DNA of 64,000 nucleotides from Laccaria trichodermophora (taxonomy: Eukaryota > Basidiomycota > Agaricomycetes > Agaricales > Hydnangiaceae), in contig JACTVC010000001.1 of the NCBI GenBank assembly GCA_018417955.1, forward strand, positions 1,302,001 to 1,366,000, given 5' to 3'. The position numbers and the translations under genes are program-made. The notes below the pieces were generated by a model. It worked only from the letters and a program-made list of their open reading frames with translations. It did no database searches and was not told the origin of the DNA. Of the stretch, positions 45,118 through 55,812 are shown one piece after another (position 1 is the first letter of the stretch; each line of letters opens with the position of its first letter).

Positions 45118-46534
45118 GCGAGGCCGCTGTAACGCTATGCATTGGTACTACGGCGCAGGGATATGAGAAGCACGGGAGCGGGAGCAGGGTGTGGATAGGC
45201 CATGGGGAGGTTCTTGAGTGTGACGTCATGGGTCTGACAGGTGTGGGAGCAACTGCGACACACGTTCACTTCTCTTCATCTGCAACATCCATCTTGACAG
45301 CTTTGTTGCCCTCTTCTGCTTTGGTTTTGGCTGTAAGTCTCAAACCACTCTCATCCCCACCAAATGCAGGTTCAAACCAGTCAAATTTTTGATAGGGCTT
45401 GTCACCGAGGCCGGCTTCTCGAGAACACCACATTTGATCGTGTTTACGCCTTTGGGTAAGTTCCTTCAACATGTGCAGATGCACCTTTGACTCAAGGGTA
45501 TGGGCAGAGAACGCTTGGGCCATCCTCCTCGTATCACAAACCATCCAGCTGGATGCCTTCTGAATACAACAGCAGTGCCAGGCCAACGTCAACGTCCCCA
45601 CCCGCTCAATCCACCAATGTTCCGATCTCAGACATAGTTCCCCATTATCCACCATCTCGCCCTTACTTTGGCGCATTCTATCCTCAGCCGACTAGATTTC
45701 CTTGCCGTCAAGTGTTCCAACAACACGCCTGCACATACCAATCTCGACTGCCCCCCCACCACCTCTCCTCGAGGCTTGAAGCCAAATACGTCATAGGCCT
45801 ATTTCAGTGTTCTCCCATCTGACGTTGATCGAGGGCCCTTCAGACGACACGGATGCATGGCTTCGCTTTAGTGTGTGTAACCTCGGGGGATCAAGGTAGT
45901 GCGGACGATGGATTGATCGAGGTTCTCATCGTCATTCGCGAATTCGTGGATTAGGTTACGAACCTTTTTCAATGCCAAGGGACAAAGAGGGTGGATGTCG
46001 TTGACCTGTGGGGGGCCGAATGTATACGAAACCCAACTTTCTTTCTCGCATTTCCTCTCCGCCAACTTCTACAAGATCCTCCCCTCAACGACACAAGAGT
46101 CGCTCGTCCCTCATATTCTCGTTATCCCTCCACCTTACCTATCCACGAGAAGGGTATATGATGGTGTTCTCGGCTCCATCGCAACATCAGCCACCCACCA
46201 ACAAAGGGCGACCGGATGACTTTGAACTGGTGCAGGATTACACTGAGTTGCGCAAAAGAGAGAATCGGTGCCTTAGAGGGAGGTATGGCAGGCGCGGAGG
46301 TTGTATGGACAGTGTCGGAGTTTTCTAATATTGGTTACAGCCGATTACCACCGGTTCCAACCGATCCGATCACCTGTGGCCGTTCGGACCGGTTGCAACC
46401 GAAGAGTGGTTGATTGAAGCCATGTTCAATATCATGATTGCAACCAAGTCTTAACCAAGTTTCAATGACGTGTACTAGACTCACAACCGTATTGTAACCG
46501 TAAAGCGATGAAAATTTGTGGTCCAATGATTTTG

Positions 46535-46745
46535 TAGTCTAGTTTATATTTTGTAGTCGTAGTTCTATTCAATGTTGAAGTCTATCTTATTGTAGTCGTT
46601 ATTACTCTTATTCTATAAGATTCTAACTTATAGTATTCTATTCTATCTACTAGGGCTAGTACTTAATTCTATTGCGTTTATTCTATTCTATTCTACTTAG
46701 TAGTTTCTATTAGTCGTAGTCGTAGTGTAGTTGTATTAGTCTATA
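46535..46745. repeat. AT-rich low-complexity (TTCTA)n-like tract
   Basis: Repeated TTCTA, TTATTCTAT and TAGTCGTAGT words with little other information. Base composition differs sharply from flanking coding DNA. Confidence 0.6.
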
Positions 46746-46759
46746 TGGGATATTGTATT

Positions 46760-46842
46760 AGCCGGGAATCGAACTCTTGAGCTTATAGTCTTACTTACCT
46801 TTGGTCAGTGATCGATAGTTACCGCTTTACTAACGGGTCATA
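46760..46842 (-). pseudogene. tRNA-like relic (A and B boxes present, stems decayed)
   Basis: On the minus strand TAGTAAAGCGG matches an A box and GAGTTCGATTCC a B box, about 50 bp apart. The T-stem does not pair (AAGAG against CCCGG), and no anticodon arm can be drawn. It is either a dead tRNA gene or the head of a tRNA-derived SINE. Confidence 0.35.
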
Positions 46843-47014
46843 TAATTACACTATATAACGGGTTAACATAATGAGCAATTGGTCCTCAAGCGCCATGGTA
46901 CTAGTACTTAATGACTTAGCACCGTAAAGCACAATGCGTTTCACACGTCATGACGTATAGTAATAGTGAAAAAACGAAATTGAAGGCATTATCCATAACT
47001 ACAGACAGCATTAA

Positions 47015-48753
47015 CTAAGTTTTACGCGCGCGTGGTTTGCGAGGCTTGCGAGTAGCTGGTACAACCTCAACAACCGCCGCCGCTGTCTCCTGAACAGTTC
47101 CCTTGTCCCTTGCCTTCCCTTTCTTTGACTTCTCGACAACCCTGGCTTCTGGTGTGACCAACGTAGACGGGGCCGCATGATGTGTTGTTGAAAGTGGCTG
47201 TTCCTGTGCGACAGACACCTGATTGCGAGGGCTGTGCTCCTGTGATGGTCCGGCGCTGAAATTTCTTTGTTCGGCGTTGGAACTGGTGGGAAGAGAGGTG
47301 TCGAGGACGACTTGTTCAATATCAACATGGGTGGAAAGTTCAGGAGGGGCGAGGGAGAGTGTGTGAAACTGGTTGGTTGCGTCCTCGATGCCACTGCTTT
47401 CATCCCCGTCTCCCGGATCATTCACAATCGTATTCACTGTTGCCGACCCGAAGATGATTTGATTGTAGAGATCACATAGCGCTTTGCCGTATGGAGTGTC
47501 GAGTTTTTGAATAATAAACATCTTGTATGACGTAAAATCTTTGCTGTAGTCGATACCAGTGATGGCTCCCTTCCCAGCAGAAAGCTCAGGATCGGGAGAA
47601 AAGATGAAACGAACCTTGTGGAAAAGAAGAAATCAATTAGAAAGTTGAACAGTTGCTCAGGAGTTTAAAACGTACCAGAATGACGATGCTGGCAATAGAA
47701 CCAGGCGTCACACTGAGAAGCCCCCACAAGGTGGCACGCGTTTTCGGCTTCGCGTATTTGCCGACCTTTGTAATCGATGCAGCACCAGTCAACAGACCTT
47801 TGAGAGCCTGATAGCGAGTGAGCAATCCAGCATACAAACATGTAAGACTGACCAAAACAAGCTGAGGGTTCATGAAAACTTTCGTTCGATCGTCGATACG
47901 GCGTCCGTCGGATTCTCGGGCAGCATACAACACAGGAGCAAATTTGGGATACTTATTCCGGGTCATGTCCCAATGCAGAAGCTCCTGGAAGTTGTTGTTG
48001 CTTGCGCGCTTGGCAGCATGGCTAGCGCCGATTTGATTCACAACATCAGGAAGTTCAGCGCCAAATATTTTTGGAATGATCTTGTCGCGAAGCTCTTTAA
48101 GAAAGGTTGAGCGAACCTTACGATGTTTATTGCAAAACTACAAAGATTGTCAGAATTGTTAGATGAAGTAATTGACCTGTAAAACTCACTAAGGCCCCGA
48201 ATTGACTGTGCTCTCTCATCAAACCATGAAAGCGTTCCGGAACTGTCTCGTATAATTCTGATAAGACGCCGGCTTCCTCAGCTGCCTTTGTAACATATCT
48301 CTGGGGGCTGTTGACGAGACTTTGTTGGGGACGAGAACTGTTGGTAATGACCGTATTGAAGTTGTCAGGAAGGAACAGCTCACAGGTAAGGCTGAACATT
48401 CGACCAATCGACGCGATCTCCTCTTCGTGCTTTGCGATAATTTGAGGATACGCGCTGTTGCCTTGACTACGTCGCGAGCGCTTCAGCTGGTTGACTTTGA
48501 TCGTCGCCAACTCTTCACAAAGTTGACGAACTTCCTTGTCGCGCTTGCCGCACAATAACTGTGCTTTTTTCAAAGCCTAAACCAGCCATAGATGTAGTCC
48601 TAGCCCTACAAGGTGTGCAATTGCCTTGCACACCATTTGCCAATTGATGTGCAATGACCTTTGTCTAATTTTGCTTGCATTCCGCTCGCCTTTAAAAATC
48701 GCCGTGCGGGGCGAAAATTTGGTTTTTTTGGGTGAAATATCAATATTTGGCAT
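47015..48753 (-). CDS. DUF6698-family protein
   Basis: Exon 1 starts at 48753 (MPNIDISPKKTKFSPRTAIF) and ends at INWQM; skipping the intron that holds a GTGTGCAA..TTGCACAC hairpin leads to ALKKAQLLCGKRDKEVRQLC. Then come HEEEIASIGRMFSLTCELFL, a Q/S-rich linker, AGVLSELYETVPERFHGLM, WDMTRNKYPKFAPVLY, DDRTKVFMNPQLVL, ALKGLLTGAASI, KTRATLWGLLSVTPGSIASI, FIFSPDPELS, GIDYSKDFTSYKMFIIQKLD and a tail ending KPRKPRARKT. Order and motifs match an uncharacterised Agaricomycete family, DUF6698, often seen near transposons. The basic tail suggests a nuclear or DNA-associated role (inference). Confidence 0.72.
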
Positions 48754-48805
48754 TGGATATAATTGATTCAGGAACCATATTGCTTCCTCCCATCAATTCC
48801 TCGCG

Positions 48806-48910
48806 TTGATATGATTTCCTTGTGTTACCCTTCCTTCTACCCATCAATCATCTATTTTTGTCCATATCCATATGATTTCCATGTGTTACCTTTGCTTCTA
48901 TCCATCAATT
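48806..48910. repeat. two imperfect copies of a unit of about 62 bp
   Basis: GATTTCC.TGTGTTACC followed by CTTCTA.CCATCAAT occurs at about 48811 and again at about 48869. Confidence 0.6.
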
Positions 48911-49435
48911 GTCAACTTCCGTTGTCATTTCTGTTCATCCATCCATCAATTCTTGTGTCAGGGGATCAAAATTCCCATCACTACTGTTTCTAGGGATCAA
49001 ATTTGTTACCAATCTATTCCCTTCACTTCTGTGGGTTCGAACTTGCATCAGATATGATTTCCGTCACTTGGATATGTCAAACGCCGCCAATATGTTTCTC
49101 CGCCGTTCCTCTTTTTTTTTCTTCTTCCTCCCTGTTTATACCAGCTAGGCCTTTGTACCCCGAACATGAATTCATAAATTTGTCAATATGTGGATGATCG
49201 CGAATACTGGCCGTTGACTGTTCGACACATTCCGTATAACACGTGTAAACCCTCCATCGGAATCAGCGCGTGCACTGTGCAGCGGTCAACGCGACTTCAA
49301 CACAAGTACGCGTCCGGTCACGTGTTTGTTCAACCTCACGCATAAGTACAAAGTACAAGTCGTCTGCACGGAGACGACTTACTTAGTCTATGTACTCGCA
49401 AACTCTACAGTTTGTACACCAAAATGCATAAATTA

Positions 49436-49535
49436 CTACAAGAAATACAAAAGATATTTTACACAAGAAATACAAGAGATACAAAACACAAGAAATACAA
49501 GGGGAACTCGACACAAGCAGTACAAGATATTAACA
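49436..49535. repeat. short tandem repeat, ACAAGAAATACAAG units
   Basis: Six or so units of about 15-20 bp built on ACAAGAAATACAAG/AGATA follow one another with small changes. Confidence 0.7.
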
Positions 49536-49627
49536 ATCATTTATTGAATGAAGACAAAGATAAAAAAAGAGCCGTACCAACACATTATGAGGCCATTGAC
49601 TACGGTGCCGCACCAACATCAACTTTA

Positions 49628-52258
49628 CTACTTACGTCGCCGCTTTGTGGTTGCCGATGTGACTACAGATGGCGAGGCGCGCCTAGCACCTCGTGGTTTT
49701 GGGAGGCTGGACGGCGCGTGAGTAAGAGTCAGAGGATAAGAACCAAAATGTACCTGACGAGATTGGTGAGCACCCAGTGAACGTCGGCCACCGCCGCCGT
49801 CCACGATTCACTCTCTCCTTGGCAGCCGTTCAAAGCTGTGCCCCACCATACCAGGCAGGACAGAACGGTCAAAAACGCGTTCTGCCCGTGCCTATCAATG
49901 CCTGCCCAACCACCCTCTCCATCGGTCACTTCACGGTGTGTGGCTGTCAGTGGACCTTCTACCTCGACGGCGGACCGCCATATCGGCTGAAGGCCCTTCC
50001 ACCAGTTCCACCAACCCGCTTCAAACGATGGGACGTCCTTAATCGGTGGAGGTGACTTGCGACCACGGCCAACCCAATGTGCCACCTCCGGCGGTCGGTT
50101 GTCGACTTTGAATCCGGCGCTTGGCGATCCAACAACGAATTTGGCTGTCTTCTCGAAGTCCACGTAGATCCGGATGGCGCTCGTTAATTCTGCACTGAGG
50201 TGAGTTGATGATAAACCAGTGTACGCCTTCTGAAACCAGGTTGGCCAACTCGAATCAAGGGGAAGTGGGAGTTTGGGAGGTGTTTTAGGCTTCACAAGAC
50301 GGGGCGAAGATGGCTGAGGGAAGAGCGTCGGCAGAGGCAGAGGTGTCGTTGGTTGGGATGGTGGAGCTGGGCCACGACCAATGGGGGTTCTCGTTGGGTC
50401 AGATGGTGGTGTACCATGAGGGGCGAGGGGGGAACGTGGTACGGATTGGTCAAGCTGGGCTGGTTGAATGAGATGGCAACCATCAGGCGCAGCTACCGTT
50501 GGCGTATCTGTCAAGGTTGAACGTTCTTCGGATGGCGTGATCGTGTTCGTCTTGAGGCTTTTCAACCTGCTGCTGTGCCTCGTGGCCAGTTCCCCACCAT
50601 TGCCGGAATTGTCGTCGTCGTCGCCTGCCTTTTCTTTGTCCGATTCTTCCTCGTCATCGTCGTCGTTGTCGTCCTCGTCGCCGTTGTCCTCGTCATCCTC
50701 GTCTTTGTCGTCCTCGTCGTCTTTGTCATTGTCAGACACCATGAACGTGCGTATCTTCTTTTGCTTCTTCTGCTTCTCGCTCTTCCTCCCATCTTTTCCT
50801 TTGACACTTCGCTTACGTTTCCCGCCAGCGTGTGCGCTTAACTCCGACTCCGAGGCCTTCGATGCGCTGGACAGTAAGGGCGCTTGAGAGGTATTGGATG
50901 GTGAATTCGTGGGATGCAGTGCGTCGTCTTGAAGGGAATCCTTTTCCATGGCACGCGCCCGTTGTTCTTCTGGCGCTGAGACAGTATAATATGAGTAAAA
51001 GAGTCGCACGAAAACCTAGTGTACTTACAATAGCATGTTTCCAGAAACGCAGTGAATGCGTTTGTTACGAGCTTGTAGCCGGCCTTATCCGCATGACCCC
51101 AGACTTTCGGAACTGCCTGCTTGTCCACCCCACAGTGCATGCTACATACACGATATGTCGTTGTTGAATGTCCTAAGGAGCAGCTCGTGCCTACGTACCT
51201 GATGACATTCAATTGTCCCTGCCTTTTGGGCTCTGGCCCCCCAATGAGGACCGTAACGTGCATCCCAATTGCCTCGCCCACCCCTTCTAATAATGGGCCC
51301 AAGAGACTTGGGAGTGCGTCGAAAACTCTGGCACAGACGTCAGCCCTCGTGCAATTGAAAAAGGGGGGAAAAATTTACTTCTGGGCGTCAGCTGGTTCGA
51401 GTAACCTTGGCGTCGAACCCCGCTCCTCGATGAGCCGCTTTGCTTCTTCCCACTCTGAGCGAACAACTTTGGACCATTTATCCTTTTCGTCCTCGCTGAG
51501 TTTCGCAAATTCTTGCCGCTTGAACTTGTTACACTCCTTGACGCGATTTTTCTCGAGTCCGTTCGCGGCCTCAAACTCTGCATCGAATCTAGCCTTCAAC
51601 GATTGGAAGTTGTCTTTACCCCAGGCCTCCCAACCTGCACGACGTTTAGGAGGGGAAGGGTCGCCGATCAACCTCTGTAGAAGAATGGAGATGGGGTCAT
51701 CTTTTTTGGCTGAGTTGGACCATGGTAGAGCAGGAGCGGCTTTCGTCCGGTGATTGTACCATTTATAAATCGTCTACCGAGCGGAAGCATTAGCATATCA
51801 GGAAGTGGCTTTGATCCACGAAGGCCATACGCACCTTTTTCATGGCTCCGATAACGTTTCCCTTGTGAGCGGCTTCCTCAGCCGAGAGGATCTCGAAACC
51901 GTCATTATCAAAGCGAACCGCCGGTGGTACTCCAGGAAGAGATGTGTGAGGAAGGGACCAGTGGAATTTGATGAAGTAGGCATTGACAATTTTGTCGAGA
52001 GCTTGGGTGGATGAGACACGAGACACGAGACACGCGTCTTTGTAGGTATCGAGGTGCGAGGCCAGGAATGCCTGACGCTCGCCTTTTGCCCAATTTTTCT
52101 TCAGGGTAATGAGTGGCGCCAAGTGATCGATGCCCTGTGGCTGTACGTCAACGTTCCTGGAAAACAATCAAAGACATCAGCGGCGTGAACAAAACAAGAT
52201 CAAGGTTGAAACCCTACATCGATGTTCCCTGGCCCTCGTCGGCGTTGCCTGCGCTCAT
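49628..52258 (-). CDS. large acidic nuclear-type protein of an uncharacterised Agaricomycete family
   Basis: Start at 52258 (MSAGNADEGQGTS, joined to MNVDVQPQGIDHLAPLITLK). A conserved N-terminal module follows: GERQAFLASHLDTYKDAC, then LDKIVNAYFIKFHWSLPHT. Next is WGKDNFQSLKARFDAEFEAA with KFKRQEFAKLSEDEKDKWSK, an HMG/helix-rich block often seen in this family. The central region has RKRSVKGKDGRKSEKQKKQK and long D/E runs. The C-terminal module has SSWPTWFQKAYTGLSSTHLS, SFEAGWWNWWKGLQPIWR and GQNAFLTVLSCLVWWGTALN. The last intron (49686-49732) leads to a basic end, KRRRK. I recognise the architecture as one repeated in basidiomycete genomes near KDZ elements; its function is unknown. It diverges from the next gene. 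Confidence 0.65.
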
Positions 52259-52506
52259 CATAAACTTTTGGCTTAGAGATGGGGGGGAAGGATGGAAATG
52301 TAATCGACGTACGTTTATCCACCTTCTCCTGCCTCGAGGATTTTTTTTTCACTGTGGGAAGGAAGGCCAGAAGCATGTTCGACTCGTATAAAGCCCATCC
52401 GCACCCCAATCTTGCCAGCCTTCCAACGCTATCAATCTCTATCAATCAAGTCTAAACGCAATCACCCTTTTACACCACCTTCCCCCAATTTTGCTCCCTG
52501 TCCGCC

Positions 52507-53342
52507 ATGGTTCAATTGTCAGGAAATGAAGCGCCGCCTCCGACCAACGACGCTGGCACCTCGTCTCCTAACAGTTGCACGGGTAAGGGTCTTGTGTGTC
52601 TATCATCCAACCTCTTTGCTTACTAACATCATTGTTAGAGATTGCGGAGCTCCTCTCCCGCCTCCAGTTCACCCCCCCGCAGCTACAAGAGCTATACGAC
52701 GCTCTCGCCGATATCGCCACCAGTCTCAACAAGCGTACTCATCCAACCTCGGATAACGAAGCATATGATTTGATCAATGCCGACGACGTGCCTCAAGACG
52801 TTTCCAGCGAAGGTACCGGCGATGAAGCTACGGACGCCACCAGTCATTTGCCCAACACTGCCGCTCCATCTACCGTTGCAGCAGCATCCGTCCCTGAAGT
52901 GCCCGTCGTTTCCGTCGCTCCTACTGTTGCTGCACCCGTGGACACTACCGTCGTGGCAGCATCCCCTGTCGTTACAGCATCCCCTGCTGTTGCAGCATCC
53001 CTTGCCCCGGCGGCACCCGCGCCACCTGTCTCCACTGCAGCACCTGCTGCCGCATCCACTACCAGGGTGTTCAATGGTGTCAGCTACCAATTCCCTGCTG
53101 ACGGCAGTTCCGGTCCGTTCTATTTGGTCACTCGCGGCCGCGATATCGGTGTGTTTGTTGGCTGGTTCGTTTTTTGTTTTTGTTTCTGTTGAATCCGTCG
53201 CTGACTTTGGATCATCAGGGAAAACACATCTCCCCTTGTCACCCGCGTCTCGGCCTCTGTCTCGTTCCGCGTTCCTTCTGCAGAGGAGGGACGCGTGAGG
53301 ATGGAGAGTTCCATTGCTGCAGGTTTTGCCCGCCGCGTCTGA
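52507..53342 (+). CDS. RNase H1 N-terminal (viroplasmin-like) domain protein
   Basis: Exon 1 MVQLSGNEAPPPTNDAGTSS; exon 2 EIAELLSRLQFTPPQLQELY, then an A/P/V-rich repeat tract (about residues 85-170) and VFNGVSYQFPADGSSGPFY. The domain LVTRGRDIGVFVGW continues after an intron at 53165-53217 into ENTSPLVTRVS and ends FARRV. This F-Y-x-V-x-x-G...G-V-x-x-x-W pattern is the hybrid-binding N-terminal domain of RNase H1. No RNase H catalytic domain follows, so any function would be nucleic-acid binding only. Only about 250 bp separate it from the divergent acidic-protein gene. Confidence 0.62.
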
Positions 53343-53937
53343 TACATTCATGCTCTTGTATTCTTGTCGCGTTCGCGTTCGTAGCTGTCGTCTAGTGGTG
53401 CAGTTTTGTGTAATCCAGTATTCAGTAGTCGCGCTGTTGTTGTTGATCTCGTAGTCCCGCAATGCAAAAAAAAAATTACTTGTGTTTAAGCTCAAAAGTT
53501 TGAAGGCTCGCCGACTGTTCTAAGACGAGAGACGAAGCTTTACGAAGCTTTCTGTACCAGTCCCTTGCAATTTCTATAAATAGCCAAATCTCCAACTACG
53601 AAAACATAACTTGACACTGCCATGGAGGTCTCAAAACAGAGTCTTATGGGCTGATACTTCGCATGGCATTTCTAGAGGTACGATTAATACTATCTGGCTA
53701 TAATTTGAGACACAGAGAGGCCCACAGAGTAAAAATCAGACGAACGATGATTGGTTCGTCGCTTTGAGCTCTGATTCCCATTGTTATTTAAGTGCATGCT
53801 TACTTTCTCCACTGCGTTGTGAGTCATCTCAACTTGATCTTTACCTCGTTGGAATCAGGATTTTCAGGCCGTTCCTTTGGTATAGTTTTTTTCTCCTTAG
53901 GTTGTGAGCTGCACACGAAGAACTGAAAATATCAGAT
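53343..53937. other. intergenic, no gene seen
   Basis: Non-coding on both strands as far as I can see; an A-run lies at 53465-53476. Confidence 0.4.
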
Positions 53938-54718
53938 GGAATTCAAGTGTACCCATGTTTGGTACTACGGCATTGCCTGGAACTCAATGTTGAACCTTCA
54001 CTCCAACGGCGTCTATGGGGTGTCCTCGTTTGTACTCCACTCCAGAGGAAAGGCGAGAGGCGCATCGGCGCTCCTCTCAAAAGTTTCACAATAAGTAAGT
54101 CATTTTCCCGCTGTGATGAAGACTTCAACGACATTTTGTATCTGATAGTAACCGCGACGCCCTCTGCGAAAAGCGACGCTACCGTTACCACAAAAAAGTC
54201 AAGGAGAAAAAAAAAAATCCAATCGCTAAGAGAGTACCCAGCTCAGGCAAGTTAAACAATGACTTAAGGTGTGTCTTCTGCTCGTTAATCAACCGTGAGG
54301 CTCACACAAGGTTATCTTCAACAGTCTGGAGCCAACGGCTTTCGTCGACGAACGCCGGATGCATCTCATCAACATTACCAAAGGCTCACACTTTGGATAT
54401 GTCGATAACATCGTCAAGGCATGCATCAAAGCCCCTGATGATGCGATCGGCTTATTGACGGAGGCAGAAGACATGTGGGAGCAGTCTATTTCCCAGATCC
54501 GTGACGCACTGGCCAAGATCCTTCAAGACTATGGTTGCGGCGTGGAGTATAAGATGGCCAGTGTGACAGCCAACAACTACCGGCACCTTGTAACTCTGTT
54601 GGAGGATGTTCACGCATTCGCCGTAGTTCAGACTTCTTCCCAACTTGAAGAGGGATATCATAGAGGAGTCTTTGCCTATCAATCTGAACACCACGATGGC
54701 CCTCTCGCGTATCAATGA
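53938..54718 (+). CDS. unrecognised spliced gene, KDZ-adjacent
   Basis: The ATG at 53938 opens MEFKCTHVWYYGIAWNSMLN. A second exon (about 54147-54245) gives SNRDALCEKRRYRYHKKVKE, strongly basic. A third (about 54310-54718) gives FNSLEPTAFVDERRMHLINI, HFGYVDNIVKACIKAPDDAI, WEQSISQIRDALAKILQDYG and YRHLVTLLEDVHAFAV. Near 54630 the frame with the best protein character shifts from ...TSSQLEEGYHRG to LLPNLKRDIIEESLPINLNT, so either an intron is missed or the gene is frameshifted. No family recognised. Same strand as the KDZ transposase 1.1 kb on. Confidence 0.4.
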
Positions 54719-54898
54719 TGTAGTGCCTCAAAATATCTATACTCCCAAGCCACGCTAATGTACACGTTTTGACCCACCGCCGAATACATGGGATCATTTG
54801 CCATGACAGCTGTACAGTTGTAGCCACAAAAATAAAGTTTGGTGGGTACTGCTTACAATCGACGCCCCGCCTTGCCCCGCTATTCTTCGCGCATACCT

Positions 54899-55649
54899 CT
54901 ATGGCAAAGATCTCTCTCAAAAAAAAAACTGCTCCTGTTGCTGTTGTACACCGCGATTGTTCCATGACGCTAGGTGAACGCCGCCGGAAAATGGAAATGG
55001 AACGGAAAAAGCTGGTGAGATCTCGGAGATACTTTACTCCCATGTGCGCTAGACCCTGACATCGTGATCGATCTCCCAAGGTTGTTGAGCCAACGCCCAG
55101 GGCTCCAACCGCCAGCGACGTCAAGCGTGCCTTAAAGGCAAAACAAGATCGCATCTTGCGTTTGCTTCAGCCCAGCTTTGCCTCTGCCGTCAGTGTGGGT
55201 CAAACAGAGGATTATCTGAAGAAAGCTTACCTTGTCTGGTTTCTTCGCTTTCCTGAGGTGGAACCAGAGATCACGGTCGAAGAAGCGTTCAAGGATGACC
55301 CTATGTACGAAGTACACATAATCAAGGCACGCGAAAAGGTTCATCTTTTCTTTGGTCAATCACGTATTTCCCGCTAAATTGTATTTAGTTAATTAGGACA
55401 AAGTTGGGATGGTCGACTTTCCTGTTCCCATCGCGTCCCGCCAAACCAGCGTTGGAAGAGGGGGCAAGTGTGCAGTGGGAGAAGGACCTAAACGCTGCCA
55501 TCCAAGAAATTTTGGACGAACTTCCGACGATTTGGAATCCCGACAAGGATATCACGTTCGTCAAACTGGAGCATATTGTCGCGTTGTCGAAGGCTCGTGA
55601 GGAGGGGAGGTTACAGGGCAGAAGAGAGGCCATGGACGATGTCTATTAA
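54899..55649 (+). CDS. unrecognised spliced gene just upstream of the KDZ transposase
   Basis: SMAKISLKKKTAPVAVV and TLGERRRKMEMERKKL form a basic N-terminal part. After an intron at about 55015-55078 come VVEPTPRAPTASDVKRALKA, KQDRILRLLQPSFASAV, YLKKAYLVWFLRFPEVEPE and FKDDPMYEVHIIKAREK. Another intron (about 55338-55402, ending AAAG) leads to LGWSTFLFPSRPAKPALEEG and ...REEGRLQGRREAMDDVY. It could be the 3' half of the gene at 53938. The function is unknown. It ends 164 bp before the KDZ start. Confidence 0.42.
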
Positions 55650-55707
55650 TTGTTTAGAAATTTAGAGTCGATGTATCGTACGTTTGTAGCCCTACATACA
55701 TATTCAC

Positions 55708-55740
55708 CAAGTCAAGGGCGAAGTGCTCGCCCTTGACTTG
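55708..55740. repeat. perfect 14-bp inverted repeat (hairpin) before the KDZ gene
   Basis: CAAGTCAAGGGCGA (55708-55721) and its exact complement (55727-55740) are separated by AGTGC. It lies 59 bp after the previous gene's stop and 73 bp before the KDZ start codon. Confidence 0.85.
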
Positions 55741-55812
55741 ATGAAGCTTGCGTTGGTTGTGGGAATTATTTGCTTATCAAGCAAGTCGAGCTCACCTTGG
55801 AAATCACCACCA

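Larger units (their letters stand above)
45118..47014. other. 1.9-kb accessory stretch, mostly non-coding
   Basis: 45118-46330 has several open frames on both strands with no recognisable protein. 46330-46460 is rich in CCGGTT/AACCGG words. 46535-46760 is AT-rich low-complexity DNA dominated by TTCTA units. A tRNA-like relic follows at 46760-46842. Confidence 0.35.
48754..49627. other. repeat-rich spacer
   Basis: Holds two short tandem-repeat tracts listed separately and no recognised gene. Confidence 0.45.

Noticed and set aside
50562..50887. Ser/Val/Leu-rich plus-strand frames opposite the acidic protein gene
   Set aside because: They are the complement of its Asp/Glu codon runs.
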